Shown one piece after another: positions 45,312-54,871 of a stretch of DNA of 64,000 bases. A program made the position numbers and the translations under genes. The stretch covers positions 1-64,000 of the forward strand of contig JAHHHP010000027.1 in assembly GCA_019359275.1 (NCBI GenBank). The letters are read 5' to 3'. Under the pieces are notes generated by a model. That model was not told the origin of the DNA. It was given only the letters and a program-made list of their open reading frames with translations, and did not search any database. Position 1 is the first letter of the stretch. Every line of letters begins with the position of its first letter. This DNA is from Myxacorys chilensis ATA2-1-KO14 (GTDB lineage: Bacteria; Cyanobacteriota; Cyanobacteriia; Leptolyngbyales; Leptolyngbyaceae).

Positions 45312-46685
45312 CTATTTCCCAATGCAGAATCGGCTGAAAATACGATTGAGAACAGATTCGGTTACGTCTTCACCAAGAATTTCACCCAAAGACTGAATGG
45401 CAATTCTTAGATCGATCGTCCAGAAATCTAAAGGGAGTTGATCTGCGATCGTACGTTGCACCTGTTGAAGTGCAGTTTTTGCTCTCATCAATGCTGCCGC
45501 TTGACGTTGATTAATCGCAACATCGAGGTTAGCCGCTTGAATCTTTCCAGTTTGAACAGTCGATAAAATAGCTTTTTCTAGATCATCGATCCCTTGATTT
45601 TGGGCGGCGGCAGTTTGGACAGTTTGATTGATTGATGCGGGATAGTGAGGAATATCAGCAGAACCGATGAGATCAATTTTGTTAATGACCAAAATGAAGG
45701 GACGATGGCCTTCATTCACTTGATCATAAATTCCTTGATCTGCATCTGTCCAACCTGCTTGAGCATCAATCGTTAACAGCACCAAGTCCGCCCCTTGAGC
45801 CGCCGATCGCGATCGCGCGACGCCAATTTTCTCAACTTGGTCGTCTGTTTCTCGAATGCCAGCCGTATCGAGGACTTGCACCGGAATTCCGCCGACCACA
45901 AGCTGAGACTCCACTACGTCACGAGTTGTCCCAGGCAGATCGGTGACGATGGCGCGATCGCTGCGGCTCCAAGCATTCAAAAGGCTAGATTTTCCCACAT
46001 TCGGGCGACCAACGATCGCCACTTTCAAGCCTGTTCGCAACAATTCGCCCCGATCTGCTGTTGCTAAAATTTGCGTGACATCTTCTAACACCTGAGCCAG
46101 TTGCGATCGGATCGCTGGCTCATCCAGCGGAGGCAAATCGTCTTCAAAATCGATTCGGGCTTCCACCTCTGCCAGAATATCCAAGCAAGCAGCTCGGAGT
46201 TGACGAATTGGAGCCGCAAGTTTGCCTTGCAAGCCTGCGATCGCGCTTTGAGCCGCTTGCTGCGATCGCGCTCCAACTAAATCAGAAATGCTCTCTGCCT
46301 GCGACAAATCTAATCGTCCATTTAGAAAAGCTCGCAGCGTAAATTCTCCCGGTTGAGCTAGTTTTGCGCCCTGTTCAATACAAAGCTGTAGCACCTGTTG
46401 GACTGCCATAATGCCACCGTGGCAGTGAAATTCGACCACATCTTCACGAGTGTACGATCGCGGAGCCAGCATCAACATTAACAAGGCTTCGTCAACCATA
46501 ATTTGCGTTTGGGGATGACGAACAAAACCATATAGAATGCGATGACTTTCCCAGGTCTGATTGCCCGGAGAATGAAAGAGACTTTGGGCGATCGCAACGG
46601 CTTCTGCGCCAGACAGTCTAACAATGCCAACACTGCCTTGTTCCGGCACAATTGCAGTTGCGATCGCGGCAATAGTCTCTCTCAT
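45312..46685 (-). CDS. mnmE: tRNA modification GTPase MnmE
   Basis: With MnmG it installs the 5-carboxymethylaminomethyl group on wobble uridine. The protein has 457 residues from the ATG at 46685. N-terminal folate-binding domain starts [13 protein letters not shown]; the G domain has [12 protein letters not shown] and DLPGTTRD; the C-terminus ends CIGK, with the conserved Cys. The upstream GNAT gene stops in TGATG, overlapping this ATG by one base, which fixes the start and suggests translational coupling. Confidence 0.95.
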   Translation of the reverse strand: MRETIAAIATAIVPEQGSVGIVRLSGAEAVAIAQSLFHSPGNQTWESHRILYGFVRHPQTQIMVDEALLMLMLAPRSYTREDVVEFHCHGGIMAVQQVLQLCIEQGAKLAQPGEFTLRAFLNGRLDLSQAESISDLVGARSQQAAQSAIAGLQGKLAAPIRQLRAACLDILAEVEARIDFEDDLPPLDEPAIRSQLAQVLEDVTQILATADRGELLRTGLKVAIVGRPNVGKSSLLNAWSRSDRAIVTDLPGTTRDVVESQLVVGGIPVQVLDTAGIRETDDQVEKIGVARSRSAAQGADLVLLTIDAQAGWTDADQGIYDQVNEGHRPFILVINKIDLIGSADIPHYPASINQTVQTAAAQNQGIDDLEKAILSTVQTGKIQAANLDVAINQRQAAALMRAKTALQQVQRTIADQLPLDFWTIDLRIAIQSLGEILGEDVTESVLNRIFSRFCIGK

Positions 46686-47251
46686 CACGTGTCTACCCAA
46701 TTGGAGTTAATGAGGCTAGTTAAAATATGGTCTTCCCACTTGCCATTAATTAATAAGTAATCTCTAGCGTAGCCTTCTACTACAAATCCTAGCTTCTTTA
46801 AAACACCGCCGCTACGCCGATTATGCGGCATATAATTTGCATTAACTCGGTGTAAATTTAATCCTTCAAATAAGTATTGAATTCCAGGTTGCAGCGCTTC
46901 TACCATATAGCCGTTTCCCTGTTCTGATTGAGTCAAACTGTAGCCTAAACTGCATGAATAGGAGACTCCCTGAACCATCTGAGTAAAGTTGGCAGTCCCA
47001 ATAATCTTTTTAGGTTCTGCTCGTGTGAAGATAAACAACCGCAGTGAACGATCGTAGCCAAATTCAATCAAACTTTTCTCAATTTGTTGCGTCCAAAAAT
47101 CCTTGGTGTAAAAATTTCTCGGTCGAATTGGTTCAAAAGGTTCAAGGAAAGCTTGGTTCTCTTTATAGTAGTGGAGAACCGCAGCTACATCTTGTTGAGA
47201 TAGCAGCCGCACAACTAGCCTTGAGGTCACAAAAACAGGTGGTTCTAACAT
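46685..47251 (-). CDS. RimJ/RimL-type N-acetyltransferase
   Basis: A 188-residue [17 protein letters not shown] (about 9-21) is the usual opening of the ribosomal-protein-acetylating RimJ/RimL group. [21 protein letters not shown] (about 102-122) and the final [18 protein letters not shown] form the acetyl-CoA site and the lid. The target protein is not predictable. The stop overlaps the mnmE start by one base. Confidence 0.88.
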   Translation of the reverse strand: MLEPPVFVTSRLVVRLLSQQDVAAVLHYYKENQAFLEPFEPIRPRNFYTKDFWTQQIEKSLIEFGYDRSLRLFIFTRAEPKKIIGTANFTQMVQGVSYSCSLGYSLTQSEQGNGYMVEALQPGIQYLFEGLNLHRVNANYMPHNRRSGGVLKKLGFVVEGYARDYLLINGKWEDHILTSLINSNWVDT

Positions 47252-47266
47252 GCGTTTAGCGCTATC

Positions 47267-48694
47267 TTATGAGCGAATTCGATCCAATAAAGCGTAAAAA
47301 GGTTGCCAATTGTTCTCTTGTGTAATTGGCTCCCAAATCGCCTCAATTTCTGGTCGAACTAATCCAACTTGTGAGTTGTATTGATGTAAGCGCTCGCGCA
47401 TCTTGATCAGGTCATCGCTCGACATCAGATTTAAGGCTAAACAATATTTTTCTCGCCACTGATTAAAGAGGTTAAAAAATTCTTCAGGCAGGACAACTTC
47501 ACCGAAGATATTGCTAGCTTCTTCTCGCCAATCGTCAGAAAATTGCTGAGTCAACTCCCAAAAGAAATCATGATAGTCAACTTGAGATTCTTTTAAGAAT
47601 TGAACTGTTAGCTTAACCAGTTCGTTCGCAATCGAATCCTCTAGGTGATCAAACCCTAATCGGTAGAGCATTCTTTGCCGATAAGCCGCTTCATAATACG
47701 TCTCGAATGCTGATAAGCCTGTTTCCAAATCCGCTAAAGCAATGATCCGCTTCAACGGGGCTTGCAGCATCTTCAAATTCCAATGACAGATGGGGGGCTG
47801 ATTGGCATAACTGTAGCGCCCAGAATAGTCAAAATAAGCGGCTGTAAATTGCGGATCGTAACTTGGAATAAAGCCGTAAGGCCCGTAATCAAAGCTTTCT
47901 CCGGTAATAGACATATTATCGGTGTTTAGAACAGCATGACAGAATCCTGCCGCCATCCACTGCGCGACGAGGGTTGCGGTTCTTTGAACTAGTTCGGCGT
48001 AAAAGGCCGCGTATCGATCGCGATCGCTTAGCAAATGCGGATAGTAATACTCAATGACATGATCTAACAGAATGGTGATCAGATCTTTGCGATCGTAGCG
48101 ATCGAGGCGCTCAAATGTACCAAACCGAATGTGCGATCGACTAAATCGAATCATCACCGATGATCGCGTGGGAGATGGCTCATCTCCGCGCCAAAGGGCT
48201 TCTCCAGTTTCGATCAAACTAAGACATCGCGACGTGCGCACCTTCAGTCGATGCAGCATTTCTGCTGCCAGCACTTCTCGCACACCGCCTTTTAGAGTCA
48301 GCCGTCCATCGCCGCCTCTAGAGTAGGGCGTTCGTCCCGATCCTTTGGTTCCAAAGTCGTAGAGTTCGCCACTCTTGTCTCGGACTTGACCATATAGAAA
48401 GCCTCTGCCATCGCCCAGCGCAGGATTATATTCACCAAACTGATAGCCGTGATATCGCATCGCCAAAAAAGGCTCTCGATTCTGAAACTGACCAAACGCT
48501 TCAACAAAATGCTGATCGGTGACGGCCTGCGGATCGAGTCCTAACTGAGCCAAAACATCGTTATTGCGAAAGCGCAGGCTGTGCTGCGGAAACTCAGCCG
48601 CTGCAACAGGATCAGAAAAGTCGTTTCCCAAACGCTCAAACGCAGGTTCGTAATTAAGTGTCAATAGCGGATTATGATGATCGGTCGGGGGCAT
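47267..48694 (-). CDS. selO: Protein adenylyltransferase SelO
   Basis: Pseudokinase-fold enzyme that transfers AMP to protein side chains. The 475 residues carry [14 protein letters not shown] near the N-terminus, [13 protein letters not shown] (about 94-106), [19 protein letters not shown] (about 114-132; K117 is the ATP-binding lysine), [14 protein letters not shown] and [18 protein letters not shown], which supplies the metal-binding Asn and Asp. The ancestral C-terminal Sec/Cys is not apparent. Confidence 0.93.
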   Translation of the reverse strand: MPPTDHHNPLLTLNYEPAFERLGNDFSDPVAAAEFPQHSLRFRNNDVLAQLGLDPQAVTDQHFVEAFGQFQNREPFLAMRYHGYQFGEYNPALGDGRGFLYGQVRDKSGELYDFGTKGSGRTPYSRGGDGRLTLKGGVREVLAAEMLHRLKVRTSRCLSLIETGEALWRGDEPSPTRSSVMIRFSRSHIRFGTFERLDRYDRKDLITILLDHVIEYYYPHLLSDRDRYAAFYAELVQRTATLVAQWMAAGFCHAVLNTDNMSITGESFDYGPYGFIPSYDPQFTAAYFDYSGRYSYANQPPICHWNLKMLQAPLKRIIALADLETGLSAFETYYEAAYRQRMLYRLGFDHLEDSIANELVKLTVQFLKESQVDYHDFFWELTQQFSDDWREEASNIFGEVVLPEEFFNLFNQWREKYCLALNLMSSDDLIKMRERLHQYNSQVGLVRPEIEAIWEPITQENNWQPFYALLDRIRS

Positions 48695-48759
48695 GGAAGG
48701 GAAAAGTAGTTTCTTCGATCCTAAAGCTAATTTGTAATTCCGAAATCGCGAGGTGATAA

Positions 48760-48808
48760 GTTTCGTGCCTGCTTAGGTTCATGCTGACTGAGGTTCGTGC
48801 TTATTGAA
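48760..48808. repeat. Three degenerate 16-17-bp tandem units
   Basis: Units sharing the core GTTC(A/G)TGCT lie between selO and the TpsB gene, in a gap of 273 bp that otherwise shows no gene. Confidence 0.5.
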
Positions 48809-48967
48809 TTGGCATGGAGAGCGGGTATGGAGTGAAATCATCTAGACACCTATCATTCACCACGGCTCAGCCCCTCCGTACTAACCAGAATGGCGCTCGC
48901 AGAGTTTGTCTGTATCATGAAAGCGATTTATCTACGGGAAAATTTTTCTCCTCGGGGCGATCGGTTT

Positions 48968-50734
48968 ATGAGTAAATTGATGAATATTCAGGTTTTATGT
49001 TGTCTAACTAGTCTAATTGGGCTTTTCATTGCACCCAACGCGATTGGCACGGAGCGCAATGGAGAACCCGCAGAGGCTTCCTTCAACGTCTCACAGACCG
49101 CTCCATCTCCAGCCCTGCCAAGAGCCAATCCAAACCCCGATCGCTTTCTCCAACCGATTCCCAACCCGCAGCCCCTGCCCGCAGAAACACCCCTCTCACC
49201 GACTCCAGATCCGACTCCAACTCCCGAACCGTCGTCGGTCAACATTCCAGTCCGCAAAATTGAAGTCGTGGGCGGAACGATATTGAGCGCCGACGAAATT
49301 GCGCGAATTACCCAGACAGTTGAAGGAAGAACTGTCACTCTTGAAGAGCTGCGAAACGTAGCAGACGCGATCACACAGCTTTATCTCAGTCGTGGTTACA
49401 TTACCTCCAGAGCGGTTGTTGCCGATCAAGAGATCGTAGATGGCGTTGTGCAAGTCCGAGTGATTGAAGGCTCGATTGAAGCCATCGACATTCAAGGATT
49501 AGCGCGGCTCAAACCGTTTTACGTGCGCGATCGCTTACGCCTTGGAACCGCTACGCCCCTTAATAAAGATAAGCTCGAAGACCAATTACGGTTGCTTAAA
49601 GCCGATCCGTTATTTGACGCCGTAGAAGCAAGTCTGCGTCCCGGAATCGGTTTGGGACAAAGCATTTTGACCGTCCGGATTGAAGAGGCCCGTGGTCTAA
49701 ACGGCTTTATTGGAGCGGATAACTATTCTCCGCCCAGCGTCGGCTCCGAGCGATTCGGCGGGATCGTGGGCTACCGCAACCTAACTGGATTGGGAGACCA
49801 ACTCAGCGCGGCTTATTTTCGGACGGCTCAAGGTGGCTCCAATGCGTTTGATTTTAACTACCGAGTTCCGGTCAATGCGATGAATGGAACGCTGCAACTT
49901 CGGGTTGCCCCAAGCCGCAGCAAAATTGTCGAGCCTCAGTTTGCCGCCTTTGGCATCCGCAGCAACACCGATCTCTATGAGCTGAGCTACCGCCAACCGC
50001 TCGTCCGCTCGTCCCGCGAAGAATTTGCGCTTTCGTTGGGATTCGCTGCACAAAACGGACAAACGTTTTTGTTTCAAAGCACGCCGTTTCCGTTTGGCAT
50101 TGGTCCTGATGCCACTGGTAACAGCCGGACTCGCGTTCTCAAATTTGGACAGGATTATGTCAAGCGCGATCTTGAAGGAGCTTGGGCCCTACGATCGCAG
50201 TTCAGCTTTGGTCTAGATGTCCTCAATACCACCAAAAATTCAGCCCCAATTCCCGACGGGCGGTTCTTTAGTTGGCTCGGACAAGTTCAGCGGGTGCAGC
50301 GACTCGGCGCAAATCATCTCTTGATTGCTCAAGCCGATCTGCAACTGACGCCCAACACTCTATTGCCCTCTCAGCAGTTTGTGATTGGGGGTGGTCAAAC
50401 CTTGCGCGGCTATCGCCAAAATGCTCGCTCTGGCGACAATGGATTTCGGGTCTCGCTCGAAGATCGAATCGTGATTCAACGCAACGAAATTGGCGCACCG
50501 ATTCTTCAATTCGCGCCGTTTGTAGACTTTGGCTCGATCTGGAACCGCTCTGGCAATCCTAACCTTCTTCCCGCTCAAACCTTTCTTGCCAGCGCCGGAT
50601 TGGGCGTTATTCTTGAACCGTTTCCGCAATTTACGGTTCGGCTAGACTACGCGTTGCCATTCTCCGATCTGCGCGATCGCGGTGAAAATGCTCAAGATGA
50701 AGCCTTCTACTTTAGCGCCGGATATAGCTTTTAG
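48968..50734 (+). CDS. TpsB-type outer-membrane transporter (FhaC/ShlB family)
   Basis: Outer-membrane pore of a two-partner secretion system. From the ATG at 48968 it has about 588 residues: a signal peptide ([18 protein letters not shown]), a Pro-rich linker, a POTRA pair ([11 protein letters not shown]..., [12 protein letters not shown]..., [15 protein letters not shown]), and a beta-barrel. The barrel has the L6 loop motif [14 protein letters not shown] and a terminal Phe in SAGYSF. No TpsA exoprotein gene is adjacent, so its cargo is unknown. Longer starts at 48890 and 48917 are possible. Its end overlaps gloB by 4 bp. Confidence 0.88.
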   Translation: MSKLMNIQVLCCLTSLIGLFIAPNAIGTERNGEPAEASFNVSQTAPSPALPRANPNPDRFLQPIPNPQPLPAETPLSPTPDPTPTPEPSSVNIPVRKIEVVGGTILSADEIARITQTVEGRTVTLEELRNVADAITQLYLSRGYITSRAVVADQEIVDGVVQVRVIEGSIEAIDIQGLARLKPFYVRDRLRLGTATPLNKDKLEDQLRLLKADPLFDAVEASLRPGIGLGQSILTVRIEEARGLNGFIGADNYSPPSVGSERFGGIVGYRNLTGLGDQLSAAYFRTAQGGSNAFDFNYRVPVNAMNGTLQLRVAPSRSKIVEPQFAAFGIRSNTDLYELSYRQPLVRSSREEFALSLGFAAQNGQTFLFQSTPFPFGIGPDATGNSRTRVLKFGQDYVKRDLEGAWALRSQFSFGLDVLNTTKNSAPIPDGRFFSWLGQVQRVQRLGANHLLIAQADLQLTPNTLLPSQQFVIGGGQTLRGYRQNARSGDNGFRVSLEDRIVIQRNEIGAPILQFAPFVDFGSIWNRSGNPNLLPAQTFLASAGLGVILEPFPQFTVRLDYALPFSDLRDRGENAQDEAFYFSAGYSF

Positions 50735-51501
50735 AAGTTGTCTTTTTTCCGACGTAGAGCCGCGAAGGTTGTAACCGGATCGTGTTGATGCATTGCCTGT
50801 TGAATCGGGGTGGTGTCCCAACGCAAAAACGGGTTGGTGCGTTTTTCAAGTCCGAGTACAGTTGGAATCGTGGCTTGATTCTGACGACGCATCGTTTGAA
50901 CCTCAGAAAAGCGAGCTTGCAAATCCTGATTCTCTGGATCGACGGCGATCGCAAACTTCAAATTGCTCAAGGTGTACTCGTGGGCGCACCAGACTTGGGT
51001 TGTGTCGGGTAAGGCTCTAAGCTGACTCAGCGATCGCATCATTTGCTCAGGTGTGCCCTCAGACAATTTGCCACATCCCGCAGAAAATAGAGTGTCTCCG
51101 CAAAATAGCTCCCCTGGCTGGGAGCCAGTCGGCGGAAAGTAGTAGGCGATGTGGGCGCGAGTATGCCCTGGGACAAAAAACACCTCGGCTTGACGATCAC
51201 CCAACGAGACGCGATCGCCCGCCTGTAAAAATACCTGCTGTCCCGGAATTCGTCCGCGATCGTGACTACCTCCATAAACGATCGCATTGGGAAACTGGCG
51301 TAAGAGCTGCGTGTTTCCGCCTACGTGATCTCGGTGATGGTGAGTATTAAAGATGGCGACGAGGGTTGCTCCTAATTCACCTAGCTTTTGCAGCACAGGT
51401 TCTGCCTCTGCGGGATCGACAACCGCCGCGATTTGGGTTTGAGGGTTGTGCAGCAGAAAAACGTAGTTATTAGAAAGGACTGAAATTCGGTGGATTTGCA
51501 T
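50731..51501 (-). CDS. gloB: Hydroxyacylglutathione hydrolase (glyoxalase II)
   Basis: Second enzyme of methylglyoxal detoxification, releasing D-lactate and glutathione. The protein has 256 residues from the ATG at 51501. The zinc motif THHHRDH (H54, H56, D58, H59), [24 protein letters not shown] and the C-terminal RTNPFLRW are all present. A longer frame starts at 51573 but the extra 24 residues do not fit the family. Confidence 0.94.
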   Translation of the reverse strand: MQIHRISVLSNNYVFLLHNPQTQIAAVVDPAEAEPVLQKLGELGATLVAIFNTHHHRDHVGGNTQLLRQFPNAIVYGGSHDRGRIPGQQVFLQAGDRVSLGDRQAEVFFVPGHTRAHIAYYFPPTGSQPGELFCGDTLFSAGCGKLSEGTPEQMMRSLSQLRALPDTTQVWCAHEYTLSNLKFAIAVDPENQDLQARFSEVQTMRRQNQATIPTVLGLEKRTNPFLRWDTTPIQQAMHQHDPVTTFAALRRKKDNF

Positions 51502-51675
51502 GACCTGAAATTTTTTCTTCGTGTTTATTCTGACCTTCAACCTGTCAATACTTAAGTGGCGTGAAGGCGTCAAGTCAGAATTTATGAATTCTTGACCATT
51601 TGCTTACCGTACCTTTGCCTAGCAGCGTTAGAAAGGCGCAAAAGTAAGAAGGTCAACATAATTAATGGTATCCAT

Positions 51676-51972
51676 ATGAATACCGCTATGATTCGCGACT
51701 TGCTGCGGTGCGCGATCAGTCCCCTCGGCAATGAAGCCCCGATAACTTCTATGGTAAAAGCATCCCAAAATCGATTCAATTTGCCCACCAAACGAATTAT
51801 TGAGCGGATTTTGCAAGTCGGATACCTTAACCGTCAAGAACATCTTCACTTGGCATCCGTGTTACTTGCCAGCCAACGCATTACCGAAGAAGAGCGGCGG
51901 CAGATTAATCGCATTTTTGACGATATTCAAAGTGGTCGAATCAAATTGGTGGATAACCAGGATTTGATTTAA
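51676..51972 (+). CDS. Small conserved cyanobacterial protein, function unknown
   Basis: 98 residues from the ATG at 51676, mostly helical and basic: FNLPTKRIIERILQVGYLNRQEHLHLASVLLA followed by ITEEERRQINRIFDDIQSGRIKLVD. I do not know a function; the tight helix-turn pattern could bind protein or nucleic acid, which is speculation. It precedes the glycan cluster by 43 bp on the same strand. Confidence 0.75.
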   Translation: MNTAMIRDLLRCAISPLGNEAPITSMVKASQNRFNLPTKRIIERILQVGYLNRQEHLHLASVLLASQRITEEERRQINRIFDDIQSGRIKLVDNQDLI

Positions 51973-52015
51973 CGCCTACGGATTCTGTTTTTGTTCCACG
52001 CTATTTTTTTTGCCC

Positions 52016-53368
52016 ATGAAGCTGATTCAAACCAGTGCTTGGTATCTTCCTGACTCGTCAGGAGGCGTGGAAGTCTATCTAGACGGATTAGCTCAAGATT
52101 TAAAGCTGTTGGGCGTTGAGTGCGTAATTGGTACGCCGCTTAAACCTGAGAAAACTTCTCCACTGACCCTTTCTCAGACCTACTCTCCGACAGATCACCA
52201 CCAGACATATCACCACAATGGCATCGAGGTGTATCGCTATGCGTCGTTTGCCGCCTTTAAAGGCTGGCTGCAAGCGAGTCAAAGCAAGATTTATCACCAG
52301 CATACGGTGCGCGATTCTGAAGGAAGCCCACTGCGAGGTGGATGCGGCATTCCTCATCTTCGTCTCGCGCGTGAATTGGGCATGAAAACGATCCTAACCG
52401 TTCACATGCCAGAGGTGGTTTGTGTACGCGGCACAATGATGCAAGCCGGACAAACCGCCTGCGATGGGCAGATTAATGTGACTCGATGTGGTCACTGTTT
52501 AGGCGTTTCAAAGCGCGTTCCGCCCTGGATTGCCGAGCCGTTAAGCCAACTGCCGCGATCGCTGATCACCGCAAGTCACGATCGCCTGCGTCAATCTAGC
52601 GATGTCCGATTCCGCCAATTGGGAACGACACTGAGGACTCCGGCTCAGGTGCGCGATCGCGCTCATCAACTGCGAGAAATTGTCCAGCTCACCGATCGAA
52701 TCGTTGTTGTCTGTCAATGGCTCTACGATGCCCTTGTGGCCAACGGCGTTCCTGAAACCAAACTCCTCCTTAGTCGTCACGGCGTCTCTCCGACATCTCA
52801 CCTTTCACGCCCTGTCTCCCACGCCTCACTTAAGATCGGCTTTCTCGGTCGTTGGCAAGAAACAAAGGGCGTTCAAATCCTCGTTCAAGCGCTTCAGCAC
52901 GTGCCGCGATCGCGACCTGTCGAACTGATCATCCATGCCACTCACGCCGATGAGCATGGACAGGCAAACCGCGACCGAATTCTTGCGATCGCAGCCCAAG
53001 ATTCCAGAATTCAGATTCGAGAGCCGTTAAGTCGTGCCGATGTGCCGGGTGCGATCGCTCAGTTCGATCTTTTAGCCGTTCCTTCACAGTGGCTAGAAAC
53101 GGGGCCTTTGGTTGTGCTAGAAGCTCATGCTGTTGGAACTCCAGTCATTGGTTCGGATTTGGGCGGCATCGCTGAACTTGTCAGTCATGGCAAAGATGGC
53201 TGGTTGATTCCAGCAACAGATCCCCAAGCTTGGGCAAACGCCATTGAGCATTTGGCAGAACATCCAGAAGTTGTGGCGACGCTCAAGCAAGGCATCCAAC
53301 CTGTAAAGACAGTCCGTGAAGTCGCGGAGGAGATGGTAGGGCTTTATGAAGAACTGATAGAGGATTGA
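52016..53368 (+). CDS. GT4-family glycosyltransferase
   Basis: A 450-residue glycosyltransferase. The N-terminal nucleotide-sugar fold has WYLPDSSGGVEVYLDGLAQDL, including the glycine-rich acceptor loop. The C-terminal donor domain has LKIGFLGRWQETKGVQILVQA and the E-rich motif WLETGPLVVLEAHAVGTPVIGSDLGGIAELV, with the two Glu about seven residues apart. Between the domains, several Cys/His-rich stretches (VVCVRGTMMQAG, CDGQINVTRCGHC) recall a cyanobacterial subgroup. First gene of the glycan cluster. Confidence 0.9.
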   Translation: MKLIQTSAWYLPDSSGGVEVYLDGLAQDLKLLGVECVIGTPLKPEKTSPLTLSQTYSPTDHHQTYHHNGIEVYRYASFAAFKGWLQASQSKIYHQHTVRDSEGSPLRGGCGIPHLRLARELGMKTILTVHMPEVVCVRGTMMQAGQTACDGQINVTRCGHCLGVSKRVPPWIAEPLSQLPRSLITASHDRLRQSSDVRFRQLGTTLRTPAQVRDRAHQLREIVQLTDRIVVVCQWLYDALVANGVPETKLLLSRHGVSPTSHLSRPVSHASLKIGFLGRWQETKGVQILVQALQHVPRSRPVELIIHATHADEHGQANRDRILAIAAQDSRIQIREPLSRADVPGAIAQFDLLAVPSQWLETGPLVVLEAHAVGTPVIGSDLGGIAELVSHGKDGWLIPATDPQAWANAIEHLAEHPEVVATLKQGIQPVKTVREVAEEMVGLYEELIED

Positions 53369-53405
53369 GGGTACTTTTAGTCAGGACTCTGGCGCACTCT
53401 TTGTT

Positions 53406-53430
53406 GTGAAAGTTTCGTTATGAAAGTTTC
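53406..53430. repeat. 14-bp spaced duplication over the start of the second GT4
   Basis: The 10-mer TGAAAGTTTC occurs at 53407-53416 and again at 53421-53430, 14 bases apart. The start ATG at 53420 overlaps the second copy, so a GTG-AAA-GTT-like false start lies just ahead of the true one. Confidence 0.6.
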
Positions 53431-54571
53431 TATTTTGACTCCCAACTTTTCTAAAGGTGGCGTCGATCGCGCTTATCTTTTAGCGCAAGTGCTGCGATCG
53501 CTCAATCACGACGTCGAAATTTTGGGATTTTTGTTTGGCGAAAAAATCTATCCAGAACCGCCGCCAGATCTGCCAATTGTGTGTTTACCCGGAAATCAGC
53601 CACCTTTGTTTGCTTCGGTTAGACATCTGCTCTCCAGAATTGATGGTGGCGTGGTGTATGCCGTAAAGCCTAAGCCCGCGAGTTTTGGCGTCGCGTTGCT
53701 CAAAAAACTTCAGATGCGATGTCCCGTCATTCTAGACATTGACGATTGGGAAATGAGCTGGATGGGCGGCGACGAGTGGCGCTATCGTCCGGGACTAAAG
53801 CAATTTGCGCGGGATGTATTGAAATCGGATGGCGCGCTGCGATCGCTCGATCATCCTCTCTATCTTCAAGCGATGGAAAAACTGGTGTCTCGTGCGGATG
53901 CCATCACAGTTGACACGCAGTTCCTAAAAAATCGCTTTGGCGGCGTGTATCTACCTAATGGCAAGGACACGAGTATGTTTGATCCGCAAAAACACGATCC
54001 AGAGGAGAGTCGTCGTAAATACGGATTATCCGATTATCGGGTGCTGATGTTTCCGGGTGCGTCCCGTCCTCACAAGGGTTTAGAAGACGTTTTGGTTGCT
54101 CTCGATCGTTTAGACCAGCCTGATCTGAAGCTGGTAATTGTGGGTGGTAGTCCTTATGACGACTACGATCGCCACCTGATCGAAAAGTGGGGACGCTGGG
54201 TGATCAAACTCCCACCTGCTCCCTTTTGGCAAATGCCCGAAATTGTAGCAGCCGCCCATGTTGTAGTCGTTCCCCAACGGGACACGGTAACTGCCCAAGC
54301 TCAGTTTCCAATCAAACTCACCGAAGGAATGGCGATGGCAAAGCCAATTCTTGCCAGCCGAGTCGGGGATATCCCGGAGATCTTAGGTAACACTGGATTT
54401 CTTGTAAATCCCGGATCACCAGAGCACATTGCAGAAAGAATTAGTGAGATTTTTCAAGATTGGGATCTAGCTCAAGACCGGGGACTTCAAGCCAGAGAAC
54501 GCTGTTTAGCTCACTACAGCGTGAATGCTATGGCTCCGATCGTCGAAAATCTCCTGTCTCAACTGCGCTAG
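53420..54571 (+). CDS. GT4-family glycosyltransferase
   Basis: A 383-residue glycosyltransferase of the GT-B fold. N-terminal motif SILTPNFSKGGVDRAYLLAQVL, mid-protein RVLMFPGASRPHKGLEDVLVAL (phosphate-binding loop of GT4), and the C-terminal donor motif FPIKLTEGMAMAKPILASRVGDIPEIL, with E as the conserved catalytic-site Glu. LDIDDWEMSWMGG in the first half suggests a member related to HEP-type polysaccharide transferases. Second gene of the glycan cluster, 51 bp after the first. Confidence 0.9.
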   Translation: MKVSILTPNFSKGGVDRAYLLAQVLRSLNHDVEILGFLFGEKIYPEPPPDLPIVCLPGNQPPLFASVRHLLSRIDGGVVYAVKPKPASFGVALLKKLQMRCPVILDIDDWEMSWMGGDEWRYRPGLKQFARDVLKSDGALRSLDHPLYLQAMEKLVSRADAITVDTQFLKNRFGGVYLPNGKDTSMFDPQKHDPEESRRKYGLSDYRVLMFPGASRPHKGLEDVLVALDRLDQPDLKLVIVGGSPYDDYDRHLIEKWGRWVIKLPPAPFWQMPEIVAAAHVVVVPQRDTVTAQAQFPIKLTEGMAMAKPILASRVGDIPEILGNTGFLVNPGSPEHIAERISEIFQDWDLAQDRGLQARERCLAHYSVNAMAPIVENLLSQLR

Positions 54572-54605
54572 TGGTTGCTGTCATTAGCGATCGCGCTCTT
54601 TCTAA

Positions 54606-54760
54606 AAACGCTGGGAGGGCGCGATCGCACAGTTAGCCGCACATCCAGACGTAGTAGAAACCTGCGTCAAGGAATTAAACCCATCCGTACGTTTGATGCC
54701 GTTGCCGATGAGATGAAACTGCTGTATCAGCGTATCCTGATTCAGAACACCCCTGCCTAA
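54606..54760 (+). pseudogene. Remnant of a GT4 C-terminus
   Basis: One frame reads WEGAIAQLAAHPDVVETCVKEL and, after a frame change near 54690, continues RTFDAVADEMKLLYQRIL to TAA at 54758-54760. This follows the end of the first GT4 gene (WANAIEHLAEHPEVV...VREVAEEMVGLYEEL) closely. It has no upstream start, a stop just ahead and a frameshift inside, so it is a degraded end of a lost glycosyltransferase. Confidence 0.8.
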
Positions 54761-54871
54761 GATGCAAATCACCCTGTCTAAGTGTTTCCTGCACTAGGCA
54801 AGCGGGATAACTAGAAACAGTTCTTTGTCGTCGCTTGATGTGCCCTGATCGTCGTTTGTCTAGAACATTCC

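Noticed and set aside
54575..54760. 61-codon plus-strand frame after the second GT4
   Set aside because: Its last part is one half of the GT4 relic read in frame; the first part is meaningless, so the relic is the better description.
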